Assembly: GCA_000155435.1 (NCBI GenBank)
Contig: DS990260.1
Location: 1,194,056 to 1,258,055 of the forward strand
DNA: 64,000 bases
DNA from: Clostridiales bacterium 1_7_47FAA
GTDB taxonomy: Bacteria > Bacillota > Clostridia > Lachnospirales > Lachnospiraceae
Direction of reading: 5' to 3'
Positions within the stretch are counted from its first letter, which is position 1. The number at the start of each line of letters is the position of its first letter. The translations under genes and the position numbers were made by a program. Under the pieces are notes generated by a model. It saw only the letters and a list, made by a program, of their open reading frames with translations, ran no database searches and was not told the origin of the DNA. Shown here one piece after another: positions 55,551 to 64,000 of the stretch.

Positions 55551-58500
55551 ATTTCTACTCCCACGCCCTCGCAAGGCGTGACACCAATGCCGGGAAACCG
55601 GCACTGATGCGAGGTGATTTCTACTCCCACGCCCTCGCAAGGCGTGACGGCTGTGGATGGCCGGGAAGCCTACATGTATGCAATTTCTACTCCCACGCCC
55701 TCGCAAGGCGTGACCATGTTGGTATCATATGTACACTTTGCATTCCCAGTTTCTACTCCCACGCCCTCGCAAGGCGTGACCTTCCGGTCTGCCAAATATC
55801 GCTCCAGATACTCTGTTTCTACTCCCACGCCCTCGCAAGGCGTGACATTGCACAGGTTATCCATTAGAACTACTTGATTTGTTTCTACTCCCACGCCCTC
55901 GCAAGGCGTGACTTGTAGTGGTATACACCTGCTATATCGGTCTTTAGTTTCTACTCCCACGCCCTCGCAAGGCGTGACGTCCCTGACTTCCCCCAATTTT
56001 CGCTGCCATTGAGTTTCTACTCCCACGCCCTCGCAAGGCGTGACATCTCTGAACTCCTTACTTTTATTTGTGTCCATGTTTCTACTCCCACGCCCTCGCA
56101 AGGCGTGACAATAAATCGCCTACTAAACATGAGCATTGGACATGTTTCTACTCCCACGCCCTCGCAAGGCGTGACTATTAGACTTCCATATCTTCTTTCT
56201 CCACATAACGTTTCTACTCCCACGCCCTCGCAAGGCGTGACGCATTAACATCCTGGAGGCCGATAAGCCATCAATGTTTCTACTCCCACGCCCTCGCAAG
56301 GCGTGACCTTTCACGGGTGAATAGCAACCATAGCCCTATTGTTTCTACTCCCACGCCCTCGCAAGGCGTGACGCACCCTCCGGCCAGAATAGGCGGCACA
56401 GCTAAGTTTCTACTCCCACGCCCTCGCAAGGCGTGACATGAGAAAGTCAAGACCATAGGTAAGCTGCTGGACGTTTCTACTCCCACGCCCTCGCAAGGCG
56501 TGACATATCAAACATACACTGCACCCACGCCATATCGGTTTCTACTCCCACGCCCTCGCAAGGCGTGACGCCAGGAGCTTCATCGCGATAGGATATTATC
56601 TCGTTTCTACTCCCACGCCCTCGCAAGGCGTGACCACTCCTTCCTGCTTAATTAATCCGGATATAAAGTTTCTACTCCCACGCCCTCGCAAGGCGTGACG
56701 ATGGGGTGAAGGATGTATCTGCTTTCTTCGCCCGTTTCTACTCCCACGCCCTCGCAAGGCGTGACCAATGATGAAATTGGTTCCATCCTTCCCTTTCTTG
56801 TTTCTACTCCCACGCCCTCGCAAGGCGTGACGGACGTACCAAAAATGATATAATTCAGGTGTCTGTTTCTACTCCCACGCCCTCGCAAGGCGTGACGCGG
56901 TCCAGTATATAATGTGGCTGTCTCTGGGTCAGTTTCTACTCCCACGCCCTCGCAAGGCGTGACCGATTGCCTCTGCCGTATCCTCCATGCTGAATCCGTT
57001 TCTACTCCCACGCCCTCGCAAGGCGTGACCAAGGATGGTCACCGTATTTTCAGATGCAGCGGGTTTCTACTCCCACGCCCTCGCAAGGCGTGACCCTGTA
57101 TGGTCCCTATATCAACACCTTTGTTTTTGTTTCTACTCCCACGCCCTCGCAAGGCGTGACATATTACGCTAGGATCCATGCCTGTAATGCCCCGTTTCTA
57201 CTCCCACGCCCTCGCAAGGCGTGACGTTCCCCGCCCCAATCGCTCTTCAGCTGGGCCTTGTTTCTACTCCCACGCCCTCGCAAGGCGTGACTAAGGCATA
57301 TGCGGCGTTGGTGGAAGCCGGATATGTTTCTACTCCCACGCCCTCGCAAGGCGTGACGCCAATGGATGGTACTGGCTTCGGGAGGCCACAGGTTTCTACT
57401 CCCACGCCCTCGCAAGGCGTGACATGCATTTATCAAGTTTAAAGCATATTATAATAGTTTCTACTCCCACGCCCTCGCAAGGCGTGACGTAAATCATCGT
57501 TTTATAGTGTTATTTACCATTGTGTTTCTACTCCCACGCCCTCGCAAGGCGTGACGCGGCCTACGTGGAACTGTGCGCAGATATCTGTGTTTCTACTCCC
57601 ACGCCCTCGCAAGGCGTGACATCTCCTTCCTTATTTCCCTGCAAGCTGATTATAGTTTCTACTCCCACGCCCTCGCAAGGCGTGACCTTCGGCAGATGGA
57701 AATATTGACTGGATTATCAGTTTCTACTCCCACGCCCTCGCAAGGCGTGACTCAGCCATAGATACCCAAGGGATTGCTATCAGGAGTTTCTACTCCCACG
57801 CCCTCGCAAGGCGTGACCTGAGGAGTGTCAGGGAGCGGGTGGCTGTATAGGTTTCTACTCCCACGCCCTCGCAAGGCGTGACCTACCCAGATATTAAATC
57901 CTACAGATGTCCCAGAGTTTCTACTCCCACGCCCTCGCAAGGCGTGACATTTTCGCTGTGGTCTTACCAAAACCATTGTTTGTTTCTACTCCCACGCCCT
58001 CGCAAGGCGTGACTTATACTTGCCATAACAATCATCCTTTCTTAAAAGTTTCTACTCCCACGCCCTCGCAAGGCGTGACGGTGACGTACCGATTGTCGAA
58101 TACCAGAATAATGTTTCTACTCCCACGCCCTCGCAAGGCGTGACGGAGCAACGCCAGTACATCCGTCAAATCCATCCGTGTTTCTACTCCCACGCCCTCG
58201 CAAGGCGTGACGGATACCCACTTAATAGCATTCTCTACCCGGTTTGTTTCTACTCCCACGCCCTCGCAAGGCGTGACGGAAACGTTTGTTAAATTGCTAT
58301 TTATGATACCGTTTCTACTCCCACGCCCTCGCAAGGCGTGACGATAGTGGCGTTGTACAGGGGATATCAGGGTTCGGTTTCTACTCCCACGCCCTCGCAA
58401 GGCGTGACGAATCATTGGATTTACACAAACGTATCCGGATAGTTTCTACTCCCACGCCCTCGCAAGGCGTGACGACTTCTGGATGTCCTTGATGCCTGGC

Positions 58501-59001
58501 TCCCAGGTTTCTACTCCCACGCCCTCGCAAGGCGTGACTTTTAGGCTTGATTTGTACTCGCTCATTTTTCTGGTTTCTACTCCCACGCCCTCGCAAGGCG
58601 TGACGGAAGCCATGTAGCACGTAGGCTTGACTGCCTCAAGTTTCTACTCCCACGCCCTCGCAAGGCGTGACTAAACACACCATTGACCTGGTGTCAGGCA
58701 AATTGGTTTCTACTCCCACGCCCTCGCAAGGCGTGACTATCCATGGTAACCCAATGGCAGAAGCCATGTCCGTTTCTACTCCCACGCCCTCGCAAGGCGT
58801 GACGCAATATTTTCATCACATATACTCCTTTTTTTCAGTTTCTACTCCCACGCCCTCGCAAGGCGTGACCATCATCGGTGACCATTAGGGCATTGATGAC
58901 ATTGTTTCTACTCCCACGCCCTCGCAAGGCGTGACTTATGGGAATGGATACAAGAGGGGGATGGGAAGCGTTTCTACTCCCACGCCCTCGCAAGGCGTGA
59001 C
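55551..59001 (-). CRISPR. Type I-C CRISPR array, 53 repeats and 52 spacers
   Basis: I count 53 copies of a 32-bp repeat (plus strand GTTTCTACTCCCACG then CCCTCGCAAGGCGTGAC) at periods of 65-67 bases, giving spacers of 33-35. Transcription is inferred to be on the minus strand, from the leader at 59002 leftwards. There the repeat begins GTCACGCCTTGCGAGGGCG, forms an ACGCC/GGCGT hairpin and ends GAAAC, as in I-C repeats. The three leftmost repeats (55551, 55617, 55683) start with A instead of G, i.e. end GAAAT on the minus strand; these are the oldest. No duplicated spacers were noticed by eye. ORFs across it are artefacts. Confidence 0.98.
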
Positions 59002-59163
59002 AGCAACAAATAGTATTCCCTGCCGTCATCACCACTAAATACGGGGCGGACTTTATTATTTTAATACATTTTCCCTCTGCCATGCAAGGAAAATCCCAAA
59101 GTAAACACTATTTTTCAGGCGAACCTCCCACCTATTTTCGTATCACCACATCTTCGCCTTACT
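59002..59163 (-). promoter_or_regulatory. CRISPR leader
   Basis: 162 bases between the cas2 stop and the first repeat, AT-rich near its middle. On the minus strand TTGCAT (59087-59082) and TAAAAT (59063-59058), 18 bases apart, form a plausible promoter with about 55 bases to the first repeat. The location between cas2 and the array is standard for I-C leaders. Confidence 0.75.
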
Positions 59164-59454
59164 TCAAATAATAATAACCCCCTCTGGATTATAACCGCGT
59201 TTTGCTCCTACATGTTCCACTCTCCTGCTCCAGTTGTTTCCAAGATAATAAAATCGCAGGCTGTCCTTCTCCTCATCAATCAGCCGGATTAATGCATCTT
59301 TTAATTTCAGAAAGGTAGAATAATCCAAATCTGCTTCAAATACTGAGTTCTGTACCCGCTGTGCATGATTTTGACATTCCTTTGCCACCTTTCTCAGCCG
59401 TGTCTGCCCTGATTTATCGACTGTGCTGACATCATAACTAATAATCACCATCAT
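59164..59454 (-). CDS. cas2: CRISPR-associated endoribonuclease/integration protein Cas2
   Basis: 96 residues from the ATG at 59454 (or 59451), after AGGTGG. The ferredoxin-like start MMVIISYDVST has the conserved Asp; RVQNSVFEADL and RFYYLG are Cas2 hallmarks. With Cas1 it forms the spacer-integration complex. Nine bases downstream of cas1. Confidence 0.96.
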   Translation of the reverse strand: MMVIISYDVSTVDKSGQTRLRKVAKECQNHAQRVQNSVFEADLDYSTFLKLKDALIRLIDEEKDSLRFYYLGNNWSRRVEHVGAKRGYNPEGVIII

Positions 59455-59462
59455 ATAACCAC

Positions 59463-60485
59463 CTACTTCATCAAATAGCACGGATACTCTGTAATATCCC
59501 CGCGCACATATTTAGCCAGAAGATTACTTTGCACATAAGGAAGCAGACCCAGCGGTATCTTTTGTTTAAGATAAGGATGCATCATATCAGTACGTTTCTT
59601 TTCCTGCCAACGCGCAAGAACCTTTTTTCGGCCATCTTCATTCAACCAGACGGCTCCGGAAATCTGTTTCTCGAAATCTTCTTCCCCGACTATTTGTAAA
59701 TTTAACAGGGTAAGCACAAATCGTTCCACAATACATCTGGCCTCTTCCACCAAATCACAAGCCAATGAACTTCTGCCGCTTCTCAACGCATGACAAAAAC
59801 CAATATAACTATCCAAACCCACAGTTTCCAATGCCGCCGCAAACTCATTGGTAAACAATGTATACACAAAGGACAGTATGGCATTCACAGGATCCAAGGG
59901 CGGATGTTTCGTCCGGAGTTCAAAGGTAAAAGGAGCTTTTTGATTTGTAATGAGTTTACCGAATATAGAAAAATAACTCTGTGCGCAATTCCCTTCAATG
60001 CCTATGACGCTTTCCATATTCTCAGCTTGGAATAGTTTATCCACCCCCTCCTCAAGTATTGACAATGTCCTCTGAATTTCTGCATCGCCTCGCAAATTGC
60101 TATTGTCATGCAGTGTCCGCTTAATAACTTGCCTGGTATTGCAGAATTTAGCTGCCATTGTATTTTGCGCCAACACAAGCCCCTGTTCCCGGAAACAATC
60201 AATCTGTGCAACCCGCAAAAAAACGTTTCCTTTTGTTTCCCCGCAAACCTTGGCCAAAAACTTCCCCTGTGGTGAAACAAAATTAATTGGAATACTTTTT
60301 CCAACACACTTCCCCATCAAAGCCGGAGAGCATCCAATATAGTTAAAACAGACTATATTTTCCACATTATCAAATGGTATCCTAAGCTTATTTTCATTTT
60401 CAATTTTGCATACCAGGTTTTCCCCATCCAGCCACAAATATGCCAACTCATTTGTAACATATATTGTATTTAAAAGCTTCCGCAT
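59463..60485 (-). CDS. cas1: CRISPR-associated integrase Cas1 (type I-C)
   Basis: 340 residues from the ATG at 60485, after GGAGGTGG. N-terminal beta domain (LLNTIYVTNELAYLWLDGENLV) and C-terminal helical catalytic domain with the metal residues around GLDSYIGFCHALRSGRSSLACDLVEE. The length and the FPRW-like DPVNAILSFVYTLF segment match I-C Cas1. It inserts new spacers at the leader end. Confidence 0.97.
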   Translation of the reverse strand: MRKLLNTIYVTNELAYLWLDGENLVCKIENENKLRIPFDNVENIVCFNYIGCSPALMGKCVGKSIPINFVSPQGKFLAKVCGETKGNVFLRVAQIDCFREQGLVLAQNTMAAKFCNTRQVIKRTLHDNSNLRGDAEIQRTLSILEEGVDKLFQAENMESVIGIEGNCAQSYFSIFGKLITNQKAPFTFELRTKHPPLDPVNAILSFVYTLFTNEFAAALETVGLDSYIGFCHALRSGRSSLACDLVEEARCIVERFVLTLLNLQIVGEEDFEKQISGAVWLNEDGRKKVLARWQEKKRTDMMHPYLKQKIPLGLLPYVQSNLLAKYVRGDITEYPCYLMK

Positions 60486-60520
60486 AGCCACCTCCATCCC
60501 GCTAAAAGAATATCCCCCTT

Positions 60521-61192
60521 CTAATCCGTTGCCAAGACCGCTCTGATATCTTTCCTGATATCAAAGAAGTTTTTTACTGACGGCATACAAAGATCTTTCA
60601 TTGAGCATCCATTGCAGTTTTGCTTCTTTTCAATAGGCGGAACCTTACCGTCTGTCAAATATTTCCGCATTTCTTTCAAAATCTGCTTCAGATGCTCATC
60701 ATATTCCGAAAAATGCTCCTTTAATGGCAATGGTATCCGCTTTTTCACATCCGCGTAATACAATACTCCCTCACAATCACCGCCAAATATGTAATCCACG
60801 CAGAGCTTTTGTGCAAATACCTGCATCAAATCTTCCTCATGGTATTCCCCGCTTTTCGGCTTGGTCGGCTTATACTCTACAATACAAAGTTTATATCTTT
60901 GATTGCCGCCTGCCATCAGCACGCCCTCTTCTGATTCCGTTGCTTCGATACAATCTGTCTTTCCATAAAGATTGTATTCTTCCTTATCGTTGTAAACCGA
61001 CACAGATGTAAATACACGCCTGCCACGCATTATATAATTGCGGTCAGAATCATGAACACGGCTATGCATCAGGTTCGCCTTTGTTACAAATGCATTCTCC
61101 GCCCATGCCTGGTCAATCTCCAGCAGCCCCCATCGGTGAGGGCAATACAGATAGTGCTGGATTGACCGGATGGTTATTGTGGTACTGTTCAT
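60521..61192 (-). CDS. cas4: CRISPR-associated exonuclease Cas4
   Basis: 223 residues. RecB-like nuclease with the Fe-S Cys ligands visible as YLYCPHRWGLLE at the N-terminus and NCNGCSMKDLCMP at the C-terminus. Nuclease residues include YGKTDCIE and IVEYKPTKPKSGEYH. It trims and selects PAM-bearing pre-spacers. It overlaps cas7 by four bases. Confidence 0.96.
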   Translation of the reverse strand: MNSTTITIRSIQHYLYCPHRWGLLEIDQAWAENAFVTKANLMHSRVHDSDRNYIMRGRRVFTSVSVYNDKEEYNLYGKTDCIEATESEEGVLMAGGNQRYKLCIVEYKPTKPKSGEYHEEDLMQVFAQKLCVDYIFGGDCEGVLYYADVKKRIPLPLKEHFSEYDEHLKQILKEMRKYLTDGKVPPIEKKQNCNGCSMKDLCMPSVKNFFDIRKDIRAVLATD

Positions 61193-62046
61193 ATCTTGCT
61201 GATGAGCTGCACACCAGCCGGCATTGTTTCATCCTCCACAATTCGGTAATCACTGAAGCTGCGGGGCGGCACATGCTCTGTCTCAAGCACCTTAATTTTA
61301 TCAAACAGCAGCTGTGACGGACAATTTCCCAAAATACTGTCATGCCTGAATACATAAAGTTTCCGCATGGACATTTTGCCTCTGGCCGCACTGTGATCAT
61401 GTTCAAACATATTGATGATTGCGCTCCACAAAAGTTCCACATCATCTTCGGTCAAATCCGTAACCTTATTGGCCAGCGCAGCTGAAATATATCCTTCCGC
61501 CCGATATAATGCATATGGAATCATGCTTTTCTTTCCCATTTCTGTCTCTCCGGTTCCCTGACGGTCCTCAGTTGTACGGGCCTGCCGTGTGATAGTGATA
61601 TCCTGAACGTTCACCGGGGAAATACTTCTGGCAAAGTTAATCTGCACCGGTCCACGGACAATTCCGCACGGATCATCACCAGTGGACATTACCGCCCCGA
61701 AGGCGCGGACATCAAAATAATGTTTACACATAAAATCCCTGGCCTTCTTTACATCGTCCGTATTTTTTCCCTTCTGCTTCTTCGCAAGCCCCTCCGCCTC
61801 ATAAGCTTCAGAAAATTTTGCATTTAGTGAACGGTCCGGCTTTATAAGAATCTGGTATCCCTCCTCATCGCTTTTGCAAAGCTCAACATAATTCCGGATT
61901 TTCCGTTTCAAACAAACATCCGTAACAAAACCATAGCCGGTTTCCGCATCCACCCTCGGACTGTTTCCAGCATCCGGGTCCCCGTTGGGATTACCGTTTT
62001 CCACATCAAAAAGCATTACAAAATCATATCTGTTCTGAATTGCCAT
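61189..62046 (-). CDS. cas7c: Type I-C Cascade backbone protein Cas7 (Csd2)
   Basis: 285 residues from the ATG at 62046, after AGGAGG. N-terminal RYDFVMLFDVENGNPNGDPDAGNSPRVD and ISPVNVQDITITRQA are typical of Csd2/Csh2 Cas7. Multiple copies coat the crRNA spacer. Immediately downstream of cas8c. Confidence 0.96.
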   Translation of the reverse strand: MAIQNRYDFVMLFDVENGNPNGDPDAGNSPRVDAETGYGFVTDVCLKRKIRNYVELCKSDEEGYQILIKPDRSLNAKFSEAYEAEGLAKKQKGKNTDDVKKARDFMCKHYFDVRAFGAVMSTGDDPCGIVRGPVQINFARSISPVNVQDITITRQARTTEDRQGTGETEMGKKSMIPYALYRAEGYISAALANKVTDLTEDDVELLWSAIINMFEHDHSAARGKMSMRKLYVFRHDSILGNCPSQLLFDKIKVLETEHVPPRSFSDYRIVEDETMPAGVQLISKI

Positions 62047-62047
62047 A

Positions 62048-63883
62048 TTATCTTTCCTCCTGTTCTTCATTTATTTTATTTTCATTTTTCTTATCTTCAT
62101 TTGTCAGAAAGAAACTCTGATACTGCTGATAATAGCCAATCATAAACCTTCCCTGGTCCTGGAGCAGTAGTGTATCCGGAAATTCCCCGACCAATTTGTC
62201 CATAATCTCCTGCAGCATTATATTATAATAAACCGGGGCCTTCACCTTTCCCAGATGATTCTGCGCCAAACGCAGCAGCTTGGGAAATATCTGCGCCGGT
62301 TTAGAAGATGCCGAAGCAAAATATGCATCTTTTATGGTTCGATTCAATGAATTATTTGAAGCATCCTGCTGTAAACGCTCCAGCACTGCAAATAACCGCC
62401 CGCACAAATACCCAGGATTTTTATTCTCTTTGTTCAGTGACAATGTAATTTCCTCCTTTTCTCCTCGCAGCCGTTTTCCTCTGTTAATACATGCTTTTAT
62501 GATTCCGGCATGTACATAGTTCATGTTTTCCCCGCTGTCCGTTTTAACCCTGCGGATGGCGGATTGCAGCAAAGAATCCGGGTAGCGCGTACCATAGACA
62601 ACCGCCTCCAGAATTTTGGTCATCAGCGCCACATCCACTGTTTCATTCTTGCTTTTCGGCGAAATCAGGCTTTTTCCAATCCGCCAAAGAGAAATCGGCT
62701 TTCCCTTCTCCTGCATCTGCAAATCCAGCTGATGATATGCCACATTCTGTAAAATCTCGCCAAATCGCTTGTGATAAAGGAACTTGACTGCCAGACGTGA
62801 GGAGTTGGGCTTCAATCCAACTATGTAAAAATCCACATTCTTATGGATTTTTTCCATATCTGCAATCTGTCCTGTCCTCACAATTCCCGCCCTGGCGTCT
62901 TTCATCAAATCCTGCAGCATTTCTTCTGTCCGCTGTGCATCCATACTGTCCGGATTGTCAAACAGCAGCGCCGCCATAAGGTCATTGCATGTTTCATTAT
63001 CATCCGAAGCCCAGAATACAACTGTCATATCATCCAGCATCACCTTATGTTTTCTGGAGCCCAGCAGATAATTCAATGCCTCCGAATATCTCCTCATGGC
63101 ATTTTCAGAAATATTACTGTTATAGGACTGATCATTCCCATAAGAACTTTCCGACGGATTATTAAACCCGATTAAAACAGAACCAGTGGCCAGTCCGCCA
63201 TAAACCCCTTTAATTTTGCTATGAATCCGGGCAATGGGAGCTTCCTCCCCGCTAATTGCACACTGTGCCGCCACAGCATGTCCTCCCTTTGAATCCCCCT
63301 TCCTTTTACATTCCTCCCACTTCTCCAGCAGTTTTTGATCTCTGTGCAGCAGCACATCCGGACGTCCCGAAAGACAGAAAGCAAAGCCCGCGGCACTATA
63401 CGCCTTTCCCAGTTCCACCAGATACAGATTCTCTGTCTCCTCTTCCGGCCTCCAGCCGGATATAAAGGCACGATATGCATTGACAACAGGTGAATCCAGC
63501 CCTTCCAGAAAGGCCAGGTTCTTATCCCGAAACGCCTCATGGGACTTCTTCGCTTTTCCGGTCCGGTCCTCCGGTGTAAAAACATCCTTGTCAAAATTTA
63601 AGCCGAAAATGTAAAGCGCCCTGTGCTCAACAACATTTGCCTCAATCCCCGGCTTCTCCGTCCGCTCCGGCATCACAATGGTACGCGGAACAAAACGTTC
63701 CTTCATCTTCCCCTTTCCATCCTCCGTCCGCTCGGTCTCCTGCCAGTTGATGATTTCATCTATCTCTCCATTCAATGACAGACTGACCAGATAATGGATT
63801 TTTACATTAGAGTATCCTTTCGGAAGGACCTTTCCATTTTTTCCCAGGGCATCGTAATAATCGCATAGTGCCTTAATCAGCAT
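62048..63883 (-). CDS. cas8c: Type I-C Cascade large subunit Cas8c (Csd1)
   Basis: 611 residues, the usual Csd1 length. N-terminus MLIKALCDYYDALGK; internal features FGLNFDKDVF, KGVYGGLATGSVLIGFNNPS and VVFWASDDNETCNDLM; C-terminal helical part that in I-C can also yield a small Cas11-like product by internal initiation. It recognises PAM and recruits Cas3. Its ATG overlaps the cas5c stop by seven bases. Confidence 0.96.
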   Translation of the reverse strand: MLIKALCDYYDALGKNGKVLPKGYSNVKIHYLVSLSLNGEIDEIINWQETERTEDGKGKMKERFVPRTIVMPERTEKPGIEANVVEHRALYIFGLNFDKDVFTPEDRTGKAKKSHEAFRDKNLAFLEGLDSPVVNAYRAFISGWRPEEETENLYLVELGKAYSAAGFAFCLSGRPDVLLHRDQKLLEKWEECKRKGDSKGGHAVAAQCAISGEEAPIARIHSKIKGVYGGLATGSVLIGFNNPSESSYGNDQSYNSNISENAMRRYSEALNYLLGSRKHKVMLDDMTVVFWASDDNETCNDLMAALLFDNPDSMDAQRTEEMLQDLMKDARAGIVRTGQIADMEKIHKNVDFYIVGLKPNSSRLAVKFLYHKRFGEILQNVAYHQLDLQMQEKGKPISLWRIGKSLISPKSKNETVDVALMTKILEAVVYGTRYPDSLLQSAIRRVKTDSGENMNYVHAGIIKACINRGKRLRGEKEEITLSLNKENKNPGYLCGRLFAVLERLQQDASNNSLNRTIKDAYFASASSKPAQIFPKLLRLAQNHLGKVKAPVYYNIMLQEIMDKLVGEFPDTLLLQDQGRFMIGYYQQYQSFFLTNEDKKNENKINEEQEER

Positions 63884-64000
63884 TTTAATCCCTCCCTGTA
63901 TTTTGCCACATCAATCACGCCGCGGATCATGTGCGGCCGGTAATAGATTGTGACAGCCTTGTCCGAGAATTTTGGATTATCCCAATCCCCATTGGTTGGC
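63877..64000 (-). CDS. cas5c: Type I-C Cas5c, C-terminal end (partial)
   Basis: The 40 residues before the stop (TGA at 63879-63877) read PTNGDWDNPKFSDKAVTIYY then RPHMIRGVIDVAKYREGLKC. Position before cas8c and the closing GVIDV segment fit Cas5c (Csd5d). This is the crRNA-processing endonuclease of type I-C systems, which lack Cas6. The gene continues past the right edge; cas3 is expected beyond it. Confidence 0.85.
   Translation of the reverse strand, partial: PTNGDWDNPKFSDKAVTIYYRPHMIRGVIDVAKYREGLKC

Noticed and set aside
55607-59083. Many ORFs with repeated STPTPSQGVT or HALRGRGSRN motifs
   Set aside because: They are translations of the CRISPR repeat in different frames and strands; none has a ribosome site or conserved domain.

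Overview
This window looks like a chromosomal segment of a spore-forming, anaerobic, Lachnospiraceae-type Firmicute, plausibly Enterocloster or [Clostridium] clostridioforme/bolteae-like. The pointers are a Spo0A, strong GGAGG ribosome sites, a desulfoferrodoxin, clostridial cell-wall-binding repeat proteins, collagen-like Gly-X-Y surface proteins and roughly balanced GC. The genus is an inference; no search was run.

Layout. 0-3.3 kb: a purine permease, then a secreted Cys/His-rich protein, an ECF sigma factor and an RsgI-like anti-sigma factor. 3.3-13 kb: an amidohydrolase and a divergent LysR regulator beside a minus-strand operon for a peptide/nickel-type ABC importer (substrate-binding protein, two permeases, two ATPases) ending in an alpha/beta hydrolase and an SDR; the amidohydrolase and the SDR both lack textbook catalytic residues. 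13-31 kb: mostly housekeeping and small hypothetical genes, including tmRNA, metY, desulfoferrodoxin, tRNA-Glu(CTC), smpB, rnr, secG and manA. Two near-identical stand-alone units (17.6 and 25.8 kb), each with its own promoter and terminator, look like paralogous small RNAs. 31-34 kb: enolase and a cell-wall-binding protein. 34-43 kb: a glycosyltransferase-TPR gene followed by a collagen-like gene that is split in two by a ~6.0-kb serine-recombinase element. The element carries BlaI, a BlaR1-like M56 protease with an unusual sensor end, a DUF6870 protein, and a decayed IS3-type element sitting in a palindromic hairpin. 43.5-52 kb: PrsA-like foldase, HAD hydrolase, Maf, membrane proteins, glgA and spo0A with two 0A boxes. 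52.6-55.5 kb: an IS66 element whose transposase is frameshifted. 55.5-64 kb: a type I-C CRISPR-Cas locus with 53 repeats, leader, cas2, cas1, cas4, cas7, cas8c and the end of cas5c.

How the parts work together. The I-C operon runs on the minus strand (cas5-cas8c-cas7-cas4-cas1-cas2) toward a leader and then the array; the oldest repeats lie next to the IS66 copy, which appears to have cut off the trailer. The glycosyltransferase probably decorated the collagen-like protein before the element broke it. SmpB, tmRNA and RNase R form the ribosome-rescue set. The most novel candidates are the duplicated small RNA with an anti-Shine-Dalgarno-like core, the His/Cys-rich sigma/anti-sigma module, the degenerate-enzyme import cluster and the nested mobile element in the collagen gene.
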